From Euryarchaeota archaeon UBA23 (GTDB lineage: Archaea > Thermoplasmatota > Poseidoniia > Poseidoniales > Thalassarchaeaceae): a stretch of DNA of 64,000 nt. The notes beneath the pieces are model-generated. The model was not told the DNA's origin. It saw nothing but the letters and a program-made list of their open reading frames with translations, and made no database searches. The stretch lies in assembly GCA_002498725.1 (NCBI GenBank), contig DAIJ01000016.1, forward strand, positions 8,330 to 72,329, in the 5' to 3' direction. Below, in pieces: positions 20,652-29,133 of this stretch; position 1 is the stretch's first letter; each line of letters starts with the position of its first letter. Position numbers and translations under genes: made by a program.

Positions 20652-21200
20652 ATGTATAGCCTTGTTACAATGGAGGATACAATACGTATCCCTGCTGAGT
20701 ATATTCGTAAGGATCGAAAGTTGGAAGAACATATTGATGAATTAGCACATGCTGCATTTGAAGGACGTTTTGACGAAGATGAAAACTATACTCTACTGAC
20801 CTTCAATCATGAAACAGTTGGTCGTGGAAAAATTATTCATGGCGATGGAGCTATTTATCAAAGAGTTAGGTTCAAGGCATTGCATTTCACAATGGAGGCA
20901 AACGAAGTAGTCGATGGTGCAGTTTCTGAAGTGTCCGAGTATGGAGCGTTCGTACGAATCGGTCCAATAGAAGCTCTTCTTCACAAATCACAGATTCTTG
21001 ACGAACCTATTCAAGTGAATATGGGTATTCGAAGAATTGAAGGATCAAAGACTGGAAAAAATATCGAAGAGGGTTCATTTGTTAGATCAAGAATTGTATC
21101 AAAGGCAATCAACCAGAATGATCCACGGTCAAGCAAAATCGGTTTGAATTGTAAGATGCCAGGATTAGGTGCTCATGATTGGTTAACTCAGGGTGATTGA
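20652..21200 (+). CDS. rpo7: DNA-directed RNA polymerase subunit Rpo7 (E')
   Basis: The archaeal homologue of eukaryotic RPB7; with Rpo4 it forms the stalk of RNA polymerase and binds emerging RNA. The 182-residue protein starts MYSLVTMEDTIRIP, the conserved N-terminal RNP-like domain, and has an S1 domain from about residue 83 (DGAVSEVSEYGAFVRIGP). The start is fixed by GGAGG seven bases before this ATG; an open frame extends 45 codons upstream but does not resemble the family. It heads the operon rpo7-spt4-rps24e-rps27ae, with the next ATG following the stop by one base. Confidence 0.95.
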   Translation: MYSLVTMEDTIRIPAEYIRKDRKLEEHIDELAHAAFEGRFDEDENYTLLTFNHETVGRGKIIHGDGAIYQRVRFKALHFTMEANEVVDGAVSEVSEYGAFVRIGPIEALLHKSQILDEPIQVNMGIRRIEGSKTGKNIEEGSFVRSRIVSKAINQNDPRSSKIGLNCKMPGLGAHDWLTQGD

Positions 21201-21201
21201 A

Positions 21202-21420
21202 ATGGCAAAAAAATCATTCGCTTGTGGAGAATGTAACCGTATTGTCCCTGATCCACCAACCAAAAAAGACCCCCCACAATGTCATCATTGCCCATCTGCG
21301 CCAGTCACAACTGACTGGTCAGGATATGTAGTTATTTTACATCCGAATCGTTCTGAAGTGGCTCAGAGACTAAATATCAATAGCCCGGGATCTTATGCAT
21401 TAAAGGTTAATATCCGTTAA
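21202..21420 (+). CDS. spt4: Transcription elongation factor Spt4 (RNA polymerase subunit E'')
   Basis: A 72-residue zinc protein that pairs with Spt5/NusG to help RNA polymerase stay on DNA. It shows the zinc-ribbon pairs CGEC (about 9-12) and CHHC, then the family segment SGYVVILHPNRSEVAQRLNI. The ATG at 21202 is preferred, with GGTGAT overlapping the end of rpo7 as ribosome binding site. It lies second in the usual archaeal order rpo7-spt4-rps24e-rps27ae. In many euryarchaea a GTP-dependent dephospho-CoA kinase gene lies after spt4; it is absent here. Confidence 0.93.
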   Translation: MAKKSFACGECNRIVPDPPTKKDPPQCHHCPSAPVTTDWSGYVVILHPNRSEVAQRLNINSPGSYALKVNIR

Positions 21421-21433
21421 GGAGGAATTAAAC

Positions 21434-21778
21434 ATGGAAATCATTGAAAGAAAAGAGAATCCATTATTGAAGAGAGTTGAACTAAGGTTCCGTTGGAACC
21501 ATGATAAGACATCAACTCCAACTTTGGCCGATATGGTTAATGCTGCAGCTAAAGCAGAACCAGGGTCAAAGAAAGAATTGACCTTTGTTAAGAATGTCAA
21601 TACACGTTTTGGCCAGCCTCTGACGACAGGTCTTGCTGTAATTTATCAGGATGAAAATGCTGCTACCGTGGAACCCGAATATGTCCATACTCGACATCAA
21701 AAGTTACAATCACCCGCTAAAGAAAATCCTCCTGCAGAGGAAGTTTCAGAGGAAGTTAATGAGGAAGGTGAGGCATAA
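21434..21778 (+). CDS. rps24e: 30S ribosomal protein S24e
   Basis: A small-subunit ribosomal protein found in archaea and eukaryotes. The 114-residue sequence begins MEIIERKENPLLKRVELRF, the family opening, and contains a GLAVIYQDENAA segment where S24e has its Y-D-rich strand. The C-terminus adds an acidic tail rich in Glu (EEVSEEVNEEGEA) beyond the core. GGAGG precedes the ATG by eight bases. The stop TAA shares its last base with the ATG of rps27ae, implying translational coupling. Confidence 0.94.
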   Translation: MEIIERKENPLLKRVELRFRWNHDKTSTPTLADMVNAAAKAEPGSKKELTFVKNVNTRFGQPLTTGLAVIYQDENAATVEPEYVHTRHQKLQSPAKENPPAEEVSEEVNEEGEA

Positions 21779-21951
21779 TGGGTGGTTCTGGAGAAAAATG
21801 GAAGAAATCCAAACCATCAAAATACGATTCTTCCGGTGACACTTTAGTTCGTGGAGAACATTGTCCTAATTGTGGCCCAGGTGTATTTTTAGGAGTACAT
21901 TCAGATCGCAAAAATTGCGGCAAATGCGGATATACTAAGCCAATTGAATGA
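21778..21951 (+). CDS. rps27ae: 30S ribosomal protein S27ae (57 residues)
   Basis: A very short ribosomal protein gene. It starts at the ATG overlapping the rps24e stop (TAATG) and ends at TGA. The translation has a basic N-terminus (KWKKSKPSKY) and a C4 zinc finger: CPNCG near residues 29-33, then NCGKCGY about 14 residues later. Archaeal S27ae proteins are this size and always follow rps24e. The Kae1-Bud32 gene that often comes next is missing; a minus-strand gene converges instead. Confidence 0.93.
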   Translation: MGGSGEKWKKSKPSKYDSSGDTLVRGEHCPNCGPGVFLGVHSDRKNCGKCGYTKPIE

Positions 21952-21965
21952 TCAAACTATTTTCT

Positions 21966-22961
21966 TTAACTAATTTGATATTTTGATATTTGACCATCGT
22001 TACTGAGGACTCTATCGCCAATGAATGCAACTCCTATATCTGTTCTATTTGCACATTTAACAATATTATTTGCCAATTTCCCATCATGTCTCCATCCCGT
22101 CCAGATCCAAGACTTATCGTCTCTTTTTGCAGCTAATACTGGTCCGGGAGTGGAGTAATGTTGTGGTTCTGAATAAATATTTTCTAGGATTGCAATATTT
22201 CCAGTTTTTAGAGAAATAAAATACTCATTATTTCCTTCAAATACTGCTTGAATTTTTTCAGATAAATTTAGTTTTAAACTTCTAATTAATGACCCATCTT
22301 CTGCTTTAACAACTGCAATCCAATTATTCTCAAAGAAAATATGTATTTCATTATTATTTTCAAAAATTGAGATTATTTTTTCAGGGCCCTTTGTAGAATT
22401 GTAACCAGGCTTATTAGGTATTGGAATCCTCCAGATTTCCTCTGATTCTGAATTCATCTTGTAAATCCCACGTCCTAAAATTCCAAACAAAAAATCATTT
22501 TCCGAACGAGATAAAGCCATTGGTTCTGAATTAAGTGTTTGAGACCATTTACAATTGGTCGGTTCTACAGAATTGGAATATTGGGACTCCTTTCTTAGAA
22601 TTGAGCGTTTAGGTCCATCATTCCATTCATCTGTCAAACAAAGAGATGCCATCTTAGCGATTTGTAATTCATGATCTACCCACGTAGCAATCCAATGACC
22701 ATTAATTATTACTCCAGATGTTATCGAAGTCGGAAATGGCCTTACAATTGGGTAATGTATTTCTCCATCAATTACCCGTAAGACTTCCCCTAAGGTTCCA
22801 ACTATTACGTTGATAGAATCCTCCGAATAAACTCGAATTGGAGTGAAGGGTAGTGGTTCATTCACATCATTCGCTATATTACACGGTGTTTGAACCTGTG
22901 GTAGGATGACTTCAAGCGTATGTGTGACGTCGAAGTACTGTGGTTGTACTAATACTTGCAT
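21966..22961 (-). CDS. Beta-propeller-like hypothetical protein
   Basis: A 331-residue protein without signal peptide or membrane helix. It has repeating four-strand-like segments with Trp and Gly at turns, such as HWIATWVDHELQIAKM, FGILGRGIYKMNSESEEIWRI and WIAVVKAEDGSLIRSLKL, which resembles a PQQ/WD-type propeller in the cytoplasm. I recognise no specific family. Its ATG lies inside the start region of the divergent dtdA, so the two 5' ends overlap by 22 bases; a downstream start is possible. The function is unknown. Confidence 0.7.
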   Translation of the reverse strand: MQVLVQPQYFDVTHTLEVILPQVQTPCNIANDVNEPLPFTPIRVYSEDSINVIVGTLGEVLRVIDGEIHYPIVRPFPTSITSGVIINGHWIATWVDHELQIAKMASLCLTDEWNDGPKRSILRKESQYSNSVEPTNCKWSQTLNSEPMALSRSENDFLFGILGRGIYKMNSESEEIWRIPIPNKPGYNSTKGPEKIISIFENNNEIHIFFENNWIAVVKAEDGSLIRSLKLNLSEKIQAVFEGNNEYFISLKTGNIAILENIYSEPQHYSTPGPVLAAKRDDKSWIWTGWRHDGKLANNIVKCANRTDIGVAFIGDRVLSNDGQISKYQIS

Positions 22962-23875
22962 CTAAAGCCGATTCTGCATCTATGAATTTACATAATGCTG
23001 TGCTTGGATTAGGAAATTGGAATGATTCTTCTTCGTTCAATCATGGCGAGGTTTGGATACATCAAGAAAGACCTATTCATATGTTACTGATTGATATTAT
23101 GCACATATATGCTGACAAAATAGACACTACTCATGAGAAACAATTGAATGTAGAAGTAGATGAAGTACTAGTTCTTTCAAGACATTTCTCCAAGAGTGGA
23201 CTTCCTTCATTGACTCTTCATCCGATCGGCTGTCCCGGTGAGTCTCCAGTAGGTGAACCCGGTTTTGCCGGCGGGGAAAAGGGACTGACGGTTCCTCCTT
23301 CTCCACGTTTCGCATCACTTTTCTCCTCATTGTTAGAGTCGGCAAAATCATCAAATTTAGATGAAGAATTCGATATAACTGTTGAAACAACCCATCATGG
23401 TCCTATACTTTCTAGACCAACTCTTTATTTGGAAATAGGCTCAACTGAAAATGAATGGATACGTGAAGATGCCTCACATCTTTGGGCTGAAGTTATTTCT
23501 AATTCACTTGGCATGTCTGGTTCCAAATCTTATGTTGATTGGCCTGGTTATGGAGATGTTATGATAGGCATTGGAGGCGGACATTATGCTCCTAGACACA
23601 CATCTGTGATGAAGGATGCAGATTTTTGGGTAGGGCATTTAATTGCAAATTATGCACTTGAATTTGAATTACAAGAAGAAAATGATTTCCCTTCAGGTCA
23701 ATGGCGGCACTCTATCCAAGAAGCAATAAGGACAACACGTATAGCATTCCCGGGGGGCTCAATTTTTTGTCATTTAGATCGTAAATCATTCAAGGGTTGG
23801 CAACGTAATGCAATAATTGATTTTCTTTCTACATTAGATGTTGAAGTCAGACGCGGAAAGGACATGTTTAGTTGA
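22940..23875 (+). CDS. dtdA: D-aminoacyl-tRNA deacylase, archaeal/plant type
   Basis: Hydrolyses D-amino acids wrongly attached to tRNA. The 311-residue protein has the archaeal DtdA/GEK1 pattern: N-terminal ILASKADSASMNLHNAVLG, then VLSRHFSKSGLPSLTLHPIG, VETTHHGPILSRPTLYLEIG with STENEW, and GIGGGHYAPRHT. His pairs in THHGP and GGGHYAPRH are likely metal ligands. The start is GTG, chosen because the family N-terminus begins right there; there is no Shine-Dalgarno, so the message may be leaderless. It overlaps the divergent propeller gene by 22 bases. Proline dehydrogenase follows 37 bases on. Confidence 0.93.
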   Translation: MVVLILASKADSASMNLHNAVLGLGNWNDSSSFNHGEVWIHQERPIHMLLIDIMHIYADKIDTTHEKQLNVEVDEVLVLSRHFSKSGLPSLTLHPIGCPGESPVGEPGFAGGEKGLTVPPSPRFASLFSSLLESAKSSNLDEEFDITVETTHHGPILSRPTLYLEIGSTENEWIREDASHLWAEVISNSLGMSGSKSYVDWPGYGDVMIGIGGGHYAPRHTSVMKDADFWVGHLIANYALEFELQEENDFPSGQWRHSIQEAIRTTRIAFPGGSIFCHLDRKSFKGWQRNAIIDFLSTLDVEVRRGKDMFS

Positions 23876-23912
23876 GAAATTCTGAAAGCATGTCGCCTCC
23901 ACCATAGCCAGT

Positions 23913-24896
23913 ATGGGGTTCGTTGGCAGGCTAATCATGTACCTAATGCCAATTATTCCTAAGTTCATCATAAGATGGGTTGCAAAACGCTATGTTGCAG
24001 GCCATGATATAGCCGATGCGATCAAAGTTATGAAGCGATTAAGCTCTGAAAATGCGTGTTTTACAGTAGACGTTCTTGGAGAAGAAATAAGTTCAATTGA
24101 GGAGGTTTCATTTTTTGAAGAAGAATACTCTAATTTGATAGATCAAATAATAAATCACAATTTAGATGCTAATATTTCCCTTAAACCCACTGCTTTTGGG
24201 TTACTAATTGATGAATCCGAAGCATTAAAAAAAATTGAGAAGATAGCACGTAAGGCCGCAAAACATGGAATGTTCGTTAGACTAGATATGGAGGATCATC
24301 GTGTCACTCAACAAACTATTGATTTGGTATTTTCATTACATCAAAGTGGACTTTATAATGTTGGTACTGTTTTACAAGCTAGGTTATTTAGAACAGAGAA
24401 AGATATTGTTAAGATACAAGAGAAATTAGCAGGTAAATCAGACATAAGAATTTGTAAAGGAATTTACTTAGAATCTAGTGACATAGCACATACTAGTTAT
24501 CAAGATATAGTGGATGCAACCAATTCATCGATTGATTTACTATTGGACTGTAGAGCTTATACTGCGATTGCTAGTCATGACATTCCAGTCATTGAACATT
24601 CATTGAAAGCCCTAAGTTCGCGAGGATTTATTAAAGAAAATTTAGAATTAGATGAAGTAGAACTGGATTCAATTAATTGGGGCAAGGGCAAAGGCCCAGG
24701 ATATGAATTCCAGATGTTATTAGGTGTAAGAGGAGATATTCGAAGGAAACTTTCTTCTCAAGGACATAGAACTAGAATCTATCTTCCTTATGGAAAACAT
24801 TGGTATGAGTACAGTATGAGAAGATTGCGTGAGAACCCTGATGTGGCTTGGCATGTTGCTAAGAGTATAGTGATGCCTTGGACTAATCGTCGTTGA
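23913..24896 (+). CDS. Proline dehydrogenase
   Basis: FAD enzyme that oxidises proline to pyrroline-5-carboxylate, the first step of proline catabolism. The 327-residue, single-domain form shows MFVRLDMEDHRVTQQT, VGTVLQARLFRTEKD, DIRICKGIYLE, GYEFQMLLGVRG and the C-terminal RIYLPYGKHWYEYSMRRL, all hallmarks of the PRODH barrel. The N-terminal hydrophobic helix (FVGRLIMYLMPIIPKFIIRW) may help it sit on the membrane. It follows dtdA on the same strand. The partner pyrroline-5-carboxylate dehydrogenase is not in this window. Confidence 0.93.
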   Translation: MGFVGRLIMYLMPIIPKFIIRWVAKRYVAGHDIADAIKVMKRLSSENACFTVDVLGEEISSIEEVSFFEEEYSNLIDQIINHNLDANISLKPTAFGLLIDESEALKKIEKIARKAAKHGMFVRLDMEDHRVTQQTIDLVFSLHQSGLYNVGTVLQARLFRTEKDIVKIQEKLAGKSDIRICKGIYLESSDIAHTSYQDIVDATNSSIDLLLDCRAYTAIASHDIPVIEHSLKALSSRGFIKENLELDEVELDSINWGKGKGPGYEFQMLLGVRGDIRRKLSSQGHRTRIYLPYGKHWYEYSMRRLRENPDVAWHVAKSIVMPWTNRR

Positions 24897-24908
24897 TTAC
24901 TGATTGAC

Positions 24909-25604
24909 TTAATTTCTGTAGTCTCTAAAATTAGGTGGATGCAAATATATTCTTCTTATTTCAAAAGCAGATCTTTTTCCACGTAGAGTTCTTCCTTTAC
25001 CAGTATGTAACGCTCTAATTCTCCATTTTACTCCATCTATTTCCATAATTGAGCCACAAGAAAATATTTCATTCTGATCGCATTCAATATTTTTAGAAGT
25101 GCTATTTTCTCCATCGGTCATAGTAATACGTACAACTACTTTATCACATCTTACTGCCCATAGAGTTCCTATTTTTCCAGCATTGGAGCGTTTCATAGGT
25201 CTTCCTTCGTTATCATCAATTCTAGTAATTCTGTAAACCTTATCTTGATATTCAAAAACATCATTTACATAAATTTCTTCATCCTCATCAGAATCTATCT
25301 TGGCTGATTCGCTAGTTGCCCCATCTGATAAATTAGCATCAATTATTACTGGTTTTCCTGGCCTAAGATGAATTGTCTGTACGCTATTGCATATGATACA
25401 TTTTACGAGTAAGTCCTCTCCCTCTCCTTTTTGTGTCCTACGTAGAATCTGCTGTTCTGTAATTTCCTCGCACTTAGGGCAATCTGTGACATCGATTACC
25501 TGCTCCTGCTCTTCTTCCGTCACGTGTCGGCGTTCGACCTCCCTTTTTTGAAGCCATCCGTACGAGGTATGTTTCAATAGAGTCCTCATTGTAGGACATA
25601 TCAT
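24909..25604 (-). CDS. Archaeal zinc-finger protein, HVO_0476 family-like
   Basis: A 231-residue protein. CPKC (about residue 42) and CIIC (about 69) form one zinc ribbon, followed by an acidic linker and two similar beta-rich units beginning VNDVFEYQDKVYRITRI and CGSIMEIDGVKWRIRAL. This arrangement matches the uncharacterised archaeal Zn-finger family (COG1326, HVO_0476-like), whose role is not known; nucleic-acid binding is likely. As drawn the ATG overlaps the divergent methyltransferase ATG by two bases. The ribbon starts late, so the true start may be an internal GTG nearer CPKC. It converges on the proline dehydrogenase gene. Confidence 0.75.
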   Translation of the reverse strand: MICPTMRTLLKHTSYGWLQKREVERRHVTEEEQEQVIDVTDCPKCEEITEQQILRRTQKGEGEDLLVKCIICNSVQTIHLRPGKPVIIDANLSDGATSESAKIDSDEDEEIYVNDVFEYQDKVYRITRIDDNEGRPMKRSNAGKIGTLWAVRCDKVVVRITMTDGENSTSKNIECDQNEIFSCGSIMEIDGVKWRIRALHTGKGRTLRGKRSAFEIRRIYLHPPNFRDYRN

Positions 25605-26397
25605 GAGTGATTTGGGGGGTGGGTTTGGTTTACCTCAAATGAATAAGAGAGATATGTTCGAAAAACTCCTCTCTGAAGACGTTAATCGTTCTTCAGTTGA
25701 ACCTGAAATCGCTTCAGCTATTGGTGAGCAGATGTTGCATATGGACTTACGTCAATTACCAAGATCTATTAGAGTAAGAATTAGAGATATTACTGGGAGA
25801 ATCCCTACTAAAAACACTATTATCGTTGGAGGAGGTATAGGACATCTTACTGCATGGTTATTGGATCTCTGGTGCGGCGATTTAAATGATAATTCGAATG
25901 AGGTCCGGGAAAAACCTGACACACTGAGAATTATAGAAGAGGGCGGCAAATTTGGTGTTATAATTGACAGGCTAATACGACGTTACTCCGCTAATAATTG
26001 GGCAGAAGTGATTGTTGGCTCTTGGTCTGAGGTTTTTGCAGAAACTCAGTCTTGGAATGCAGCAGCGGCAGCACTACCTGATTCAGCGAGAATGGCTCCT
26101 TTACCTCAGCCGATTGATCTGATTATTGTTGATTTACCCGATGAGGAGCGTGTTGAAGCCTCGATAGCGGCATTTGATCTATTATCTGAAGATGGAATAT
26201 TAATCACTCTTGAACCTGAAGTCCCTACTGGGGATGTAGGCGCCCCAGAGGTTGGGGACGAAAAAACTCCGGCCCAGAGAAAGGTTGAATCATTCAATCG
26301 CTGGATCTCTTTCATTCACAATATAGACATGAATCATTCTGCCGCTTTTCTTGAACTAACAGGTGGGACATTAGCAGTTTTCCGTCGTTCTGCCTGA
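25603..26397 (+). CDS. Methyltransferase-like (Rossmann) protein
   Basis: A 264-residue protein. TIIVGGGIGHLTAWLLDLW (about 73-91) looks like the SAM-binding glycine-rich loop of class I methyltransferases, and DLIIVDLPDEE with SEDGILITLEP corresponds to later core strands. Related motifs occur in FtsJ-like and spermidine-synthase-like folds; the substrate is unknown and the acidic residue after strand 2 is not clear. The start is an ATG overlapping the divergent zinc-finger gene start, with only a weak AGGA ahead. Its 3' end overlaps the convergent S8 protease gene by 64 bases, unusually long. Confidence 0.7.
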   Translation: MSDLGGGFGLPQMNKRDMFEKLLSEDVNRSSVEPEIASAIGEQMLHMDLRQLPRSIRVRIRDITGRIPTKNTIIVGGGIGHLTAWLLDLWCGDLNDNSNEVREKPDTLRIIEEGGKFGVIIDRLIRRYSANNWAEVIVGSWSEVFAETQSWNAAAAALPDSARMAPLPQPIDLIIVDLPDEERVEASIAAFDLLSEDGILITLEPEVPTGDVGAPEVGDEKTPAQRKVESFNRWISFIHNIDMNHSAAFLELTGGTLAVFRRSA

Positions 26398-27623
26398 GCA
26401 TCAATTGTAATATCCAAATGAATTATTTCTATTCCTTCAAAACTATCGCTGTAATTTATAGTTGAATTATTCCCTAAACTATTGATTAGTAAATCGATTC
26501 TGAAGATACCATATCCAAATCTTTCATCATGCTCAGTTTGACCATCATCCATCTGAGAATTTTCACTAATTTTTTCCTTCACAAGATCAATTGCACTAAC
26601 TCCTCCTGAATCCCCTTCTCTTTGCAATTCAGGGTATTCTTGTAAAACAAGTGCAATTCCTCCACTTACCCATGCAGTGGCTGCTGACGTCCCACTAGCC
26701 CAACCCCACCACGTATCTCCGACGCCTGCTGCCATTAGTACAGGTACCTCTGCTCCTGGTGCTAGAACTTCTGGTTTTTTATTGGGGTCGGATCTAGGCA
26801 ATTGCGGTGGCCACAATTGCAGATTATTATCTCCTCTTGAACTTCCACTCCAAACATTACCGAGTCTAGTTACCCCTCCCACACAAATAACATTCTCTAC
26901 AGATCCAGGAGATGAAACATCTCCATCATCATCTTGACCATCGTTGCCCGCAGCAGCTACCACAAATACACCCTGATCAAGAGCATCTTGAACAGAATTT
27001 TCTAGTTGGTCAGTAGTGATTCCAAGAAAGCCAATCCCTCCTTCACCTCCGAGGCTAAGTGATATGATATCTGCTTGACTACTCACACACCAATCAACTG
27101 CTTCAGCAATTCCCTCATCAGTTCCTTGTCCATTGGATCCAATTGCTTTAGCAACTAGTAAATCAACCCCTCTTGCATTACCTCTAAGGCCATCTTTAGC
27201 GACAATAATTCCTGCCATTGCCGTTCCATGACCTTCGTCATCGTAGGGTTCACTTTGACCGTTGACCACATCTAACCAACCTCTCAGTGTCTGATGACGT
27301 AAATCAGGGTGTGAGAGTTCAATACCAGAGTCCACTACACATACAACGACTCCACTTCCGTCCAAATGATCAATTTCATCAAACCCCGTTAAATCATAGT
27401 AAGATTCTTGCCAACCAGTCAATGTTGGAGATGGCCCTCCGATAATTATGTCATGCGCATTTGACCAAACCCAAAGAAGAATTATTGCTACTACGAATAA
27501 AGAAAATAGTGATGAAACAACACCAATTACCCATGGCAAGGCGCCCTCAAACATTTTCTCTTCTTCAACAATTTCAATTGGTTGTTCTGATGGAGTTTGA
27601 CTAACCAATTCATATTCCACCAA
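26334..27623 (-). CDS. Membrane-anchored subtilisin-like serine protease (S8)
   Basis: A 429-residue protein with a short cytoplasmic N-terminus, one membrane helix (31-53) and an extracellular S8 domain. The catalytic triad is visible: Asp98 in VVDSGIELSHPD, His132 in GHGTAMAGI and Ser313 in SGTSAATAW, with oxyanion Asn227 in VVAAAGNDG. There is no obvious I9 propeptide. It probably cuts proteins at the cell surface, feeding amino-acid uptake, or processes other surface proteins. The C-terminal 64 bases overlap the convergent methyltransferase-like gene. It lies 31 bases after the zinc-ribbon membrane protein gene, so they may be co-transcribed. Confidence 0.93.
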   Translation of the reverse strand: MVEYELVSQTPSEQPIEIVEEEKMFEGALPWVIGVVSSLFSLFVVAIILLWVWSNAHDIIIGGPSPTLTGWQESYYDLTGFDEIDHLDGSGVVVCVVDSGIELSHPDLRHQTLRGWLDVVNGQSEPYDDEGHGTAMAGIIVAKDGLRGNARGVDLLVAKAIGSNGQGTDEGIAEAVDWCVSSQADIISLSLGGEGGIGFLGITTDQLENSVQDALDQGVFVVAAAGNDGQDDDGDVSSPGSVENVICVGGVTRLGNVWSGSSRGDNNLQLWPPQLPRSDPNKKPEVLAPGAEVPVLMAAGVGDTWWGWASGTSAATAWVSGGIALVLQEYPELQREGDSGGVSAIDLVKEKISENSQMDDGQTEHDERFGYGIFRIDLLINSLGNNSTINYSDSFEGIEIIHLDITIDAQAERRKTANVPPVSSRKAAE

Positions 27624-27654
27624 TTAAATGAATCCGAATTCCACCTTACGTTTT

Positions 27655-28857
27655 TCACCAAGCCTCGGATTTAGTAAATTGACTCAATAATGTGGTACTA
27701 GAGCCACATTTTTCACAACTAGTTCTGGTCGGCAGGATTTTTTCACACTCATTACATGCTGTCCCTGGCTCTCCTGCTCCTTTGCAATCTTTATTTGAAC
27801 AAGGAACTTCAATTGCACCATTATGGTTCATCACTGCAGAACTTTCATTTTTGCAAATTGGGCAAACCCCCTGTCTTTTACCCTCAAATTTTGGGATTAT
27901 ATCTCCCGCAACTTCTCTTGCTCTGAATGATTGTATTTTTTCAGCCGAATTTCCGAGCATAAATTGTGGATACCATAACGTTTGAGCCCAAACAATTACT
28001 GCTACAATAGCAGTAATTACATGGATGACTACGAATGGAGTCATATCTTGCTCAATTGGAGGTCTTAGCGCGACTGAATGCGCTCCACTCCAAGAAGATA
28101 TGTTAATTAGAATCATCCAAGTTATTATTCCCAACCTCCAAGCATTAAGGCTATGATCTCTCCAAGCCTTATTCACCATTCTTGGATCAGGATGTGCATG
28201 TATTTGTTGAACGTGTAAATCTCTAGTTTCTATGACAGCTCTATCAACTACAATTGTTAGTATGAATACAAGAACTAAGTTTCCTACGGAAACGCCAATC
28301 CAATCAGAATAATTTGAGTTAAAGGGAAATGTTGTCGATCCTGCATGAGATGCAATGTGACCTAGTTGTACACCTAGACTTCCAACCGCCATAAATAGCA
28401 GATTATCTCTCATTAAGGGGAATCTAACCCAAAATATGGCAATGACTCCAATCCAACAAATTATTGATAGAAGTGATAACATTAACGAAAAATCACTAAC
28501 ATGAGAAAAACCCGAGTCACCCTTGAGGAGGTTAATTCCTACTCTATTGTAGTCTCCGCCTTTTGCCAATTCACCTATTCCTAAATCCCAAGCTCCAAGT
28601 ATGATTGCGGTTATGGCAATTAGAATGGCAAAGCCCTCGTTAATACCCCATTTTCTTCGTATCATAGCGATATGAAAAATATATTCTTCAATTATTGAAT
28701 CAATTAATCTCAATCTTTTATGATAATTGTCTAGTCTAAAGGGGGATTCAATATCACTCAGCCGTAGGGTCGAGTAATCAGGAGTATCCTGTGGTTTTAC
28801 TCCGTCCTCGATATCACTCACATTAGGTTCGCAATAGAACACGCATAATAATCCCAC
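27655..28857 (-). CDS. Six-TM membrane protein with C-terminal zinc ribbons
   Basis: A 400-residue protein of unknown function. After about 70 soluble residues there are six hydrophobic segments, for example EGFAILIAITAIILGAWDLG and GNLVLVFILTIVVDRAV. The last 75 residues carry two cysteine clusters: CPICKNESSAV with PCSNKDCKG, then CNECEKILPTRTSCEKCG. Conserved-looking His (GHIASHAGS, GAHSVAL) lie in the membrane part. The zinc ribbons are probably cytoplasmic. It precedes the S8 protease on the same strand. The start could be shortened, as the first MGLLCVFYCEP is not distinctive. Confidence 0.75.
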   Translation of the reverse strand: MGLLCVFYCEPNVSDIEDGVKPQDTPDYSTLRLSDIESPFRLDNYHKRLRLIDSIIEEYIFHIAMIRRKWGINEGFAILIAITAIILGAWDLGIGELAKGGDYNRVGINLLKGDSGFSHVSDFSLMLSLLSIICWIGVIAIFWVRFPLMRDNLLFMAVGSLGVQLGHIASHAGSTTFPFNSNYSDWIGVSVGNLVLVFILTIVVDRAVIETRDLHVQQIHAHPDPRMVNKAWRDHSLNAWRLGIITWMILINISSWSGAHSVALRPPIEQDMTPFVVIHVITAIVAVIVWAQTLWYPQFMLGNSAEKIQSFRAREVAGDIIPKFEGKRQGVCPICKNESSAVMNHNGAIEVPCSNKDCKGAGEPGTACNECEKILPTRTSCEKCGSSTTLLSQFTKSEAW

Positions 28858-28920
28858 TTTGAAAATGAGTCCTTAGATCGCTACTTCTTGACCTATTTGG
28901 GAATGTGAATTATTGATTAG

Positions 28921-29006
28921 TGGCGCCGAGAGGGAGATTTGAACTCCCGAGGGTAGAACCCACATGATTTCCAGTCATGCGCAATACCAGGCTATGCGAC
29001 CTCGGC
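28921..29006 (-). tRNA. tRNA-Ser(GGA)
   Basis: Acceptor GCCGAGG pairs with TCTCGGC, the T arm is GGGAG-TTCAAAT-CTCCC, and the anticodon stem CATGA/TCATG holds the loop CTGGAAA with anticodon GGA. The long variable arm is expected for serine. Discriminator G is followed by an encoded CCA (28921-28923). No intron. Confidence 0.95.
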
Positions 29007-29133
29007 AGGCAAATAGTCGAGTTAGGATCTAGTCTTCAGTCTGTTGCATGATCAAACACAAATTTTCCTCCCTTATTCAGTTTTGTTTTTTTTCCGCAGT
29101 CGTTAAATCGTAATCTTATTTGGACCACTTACT

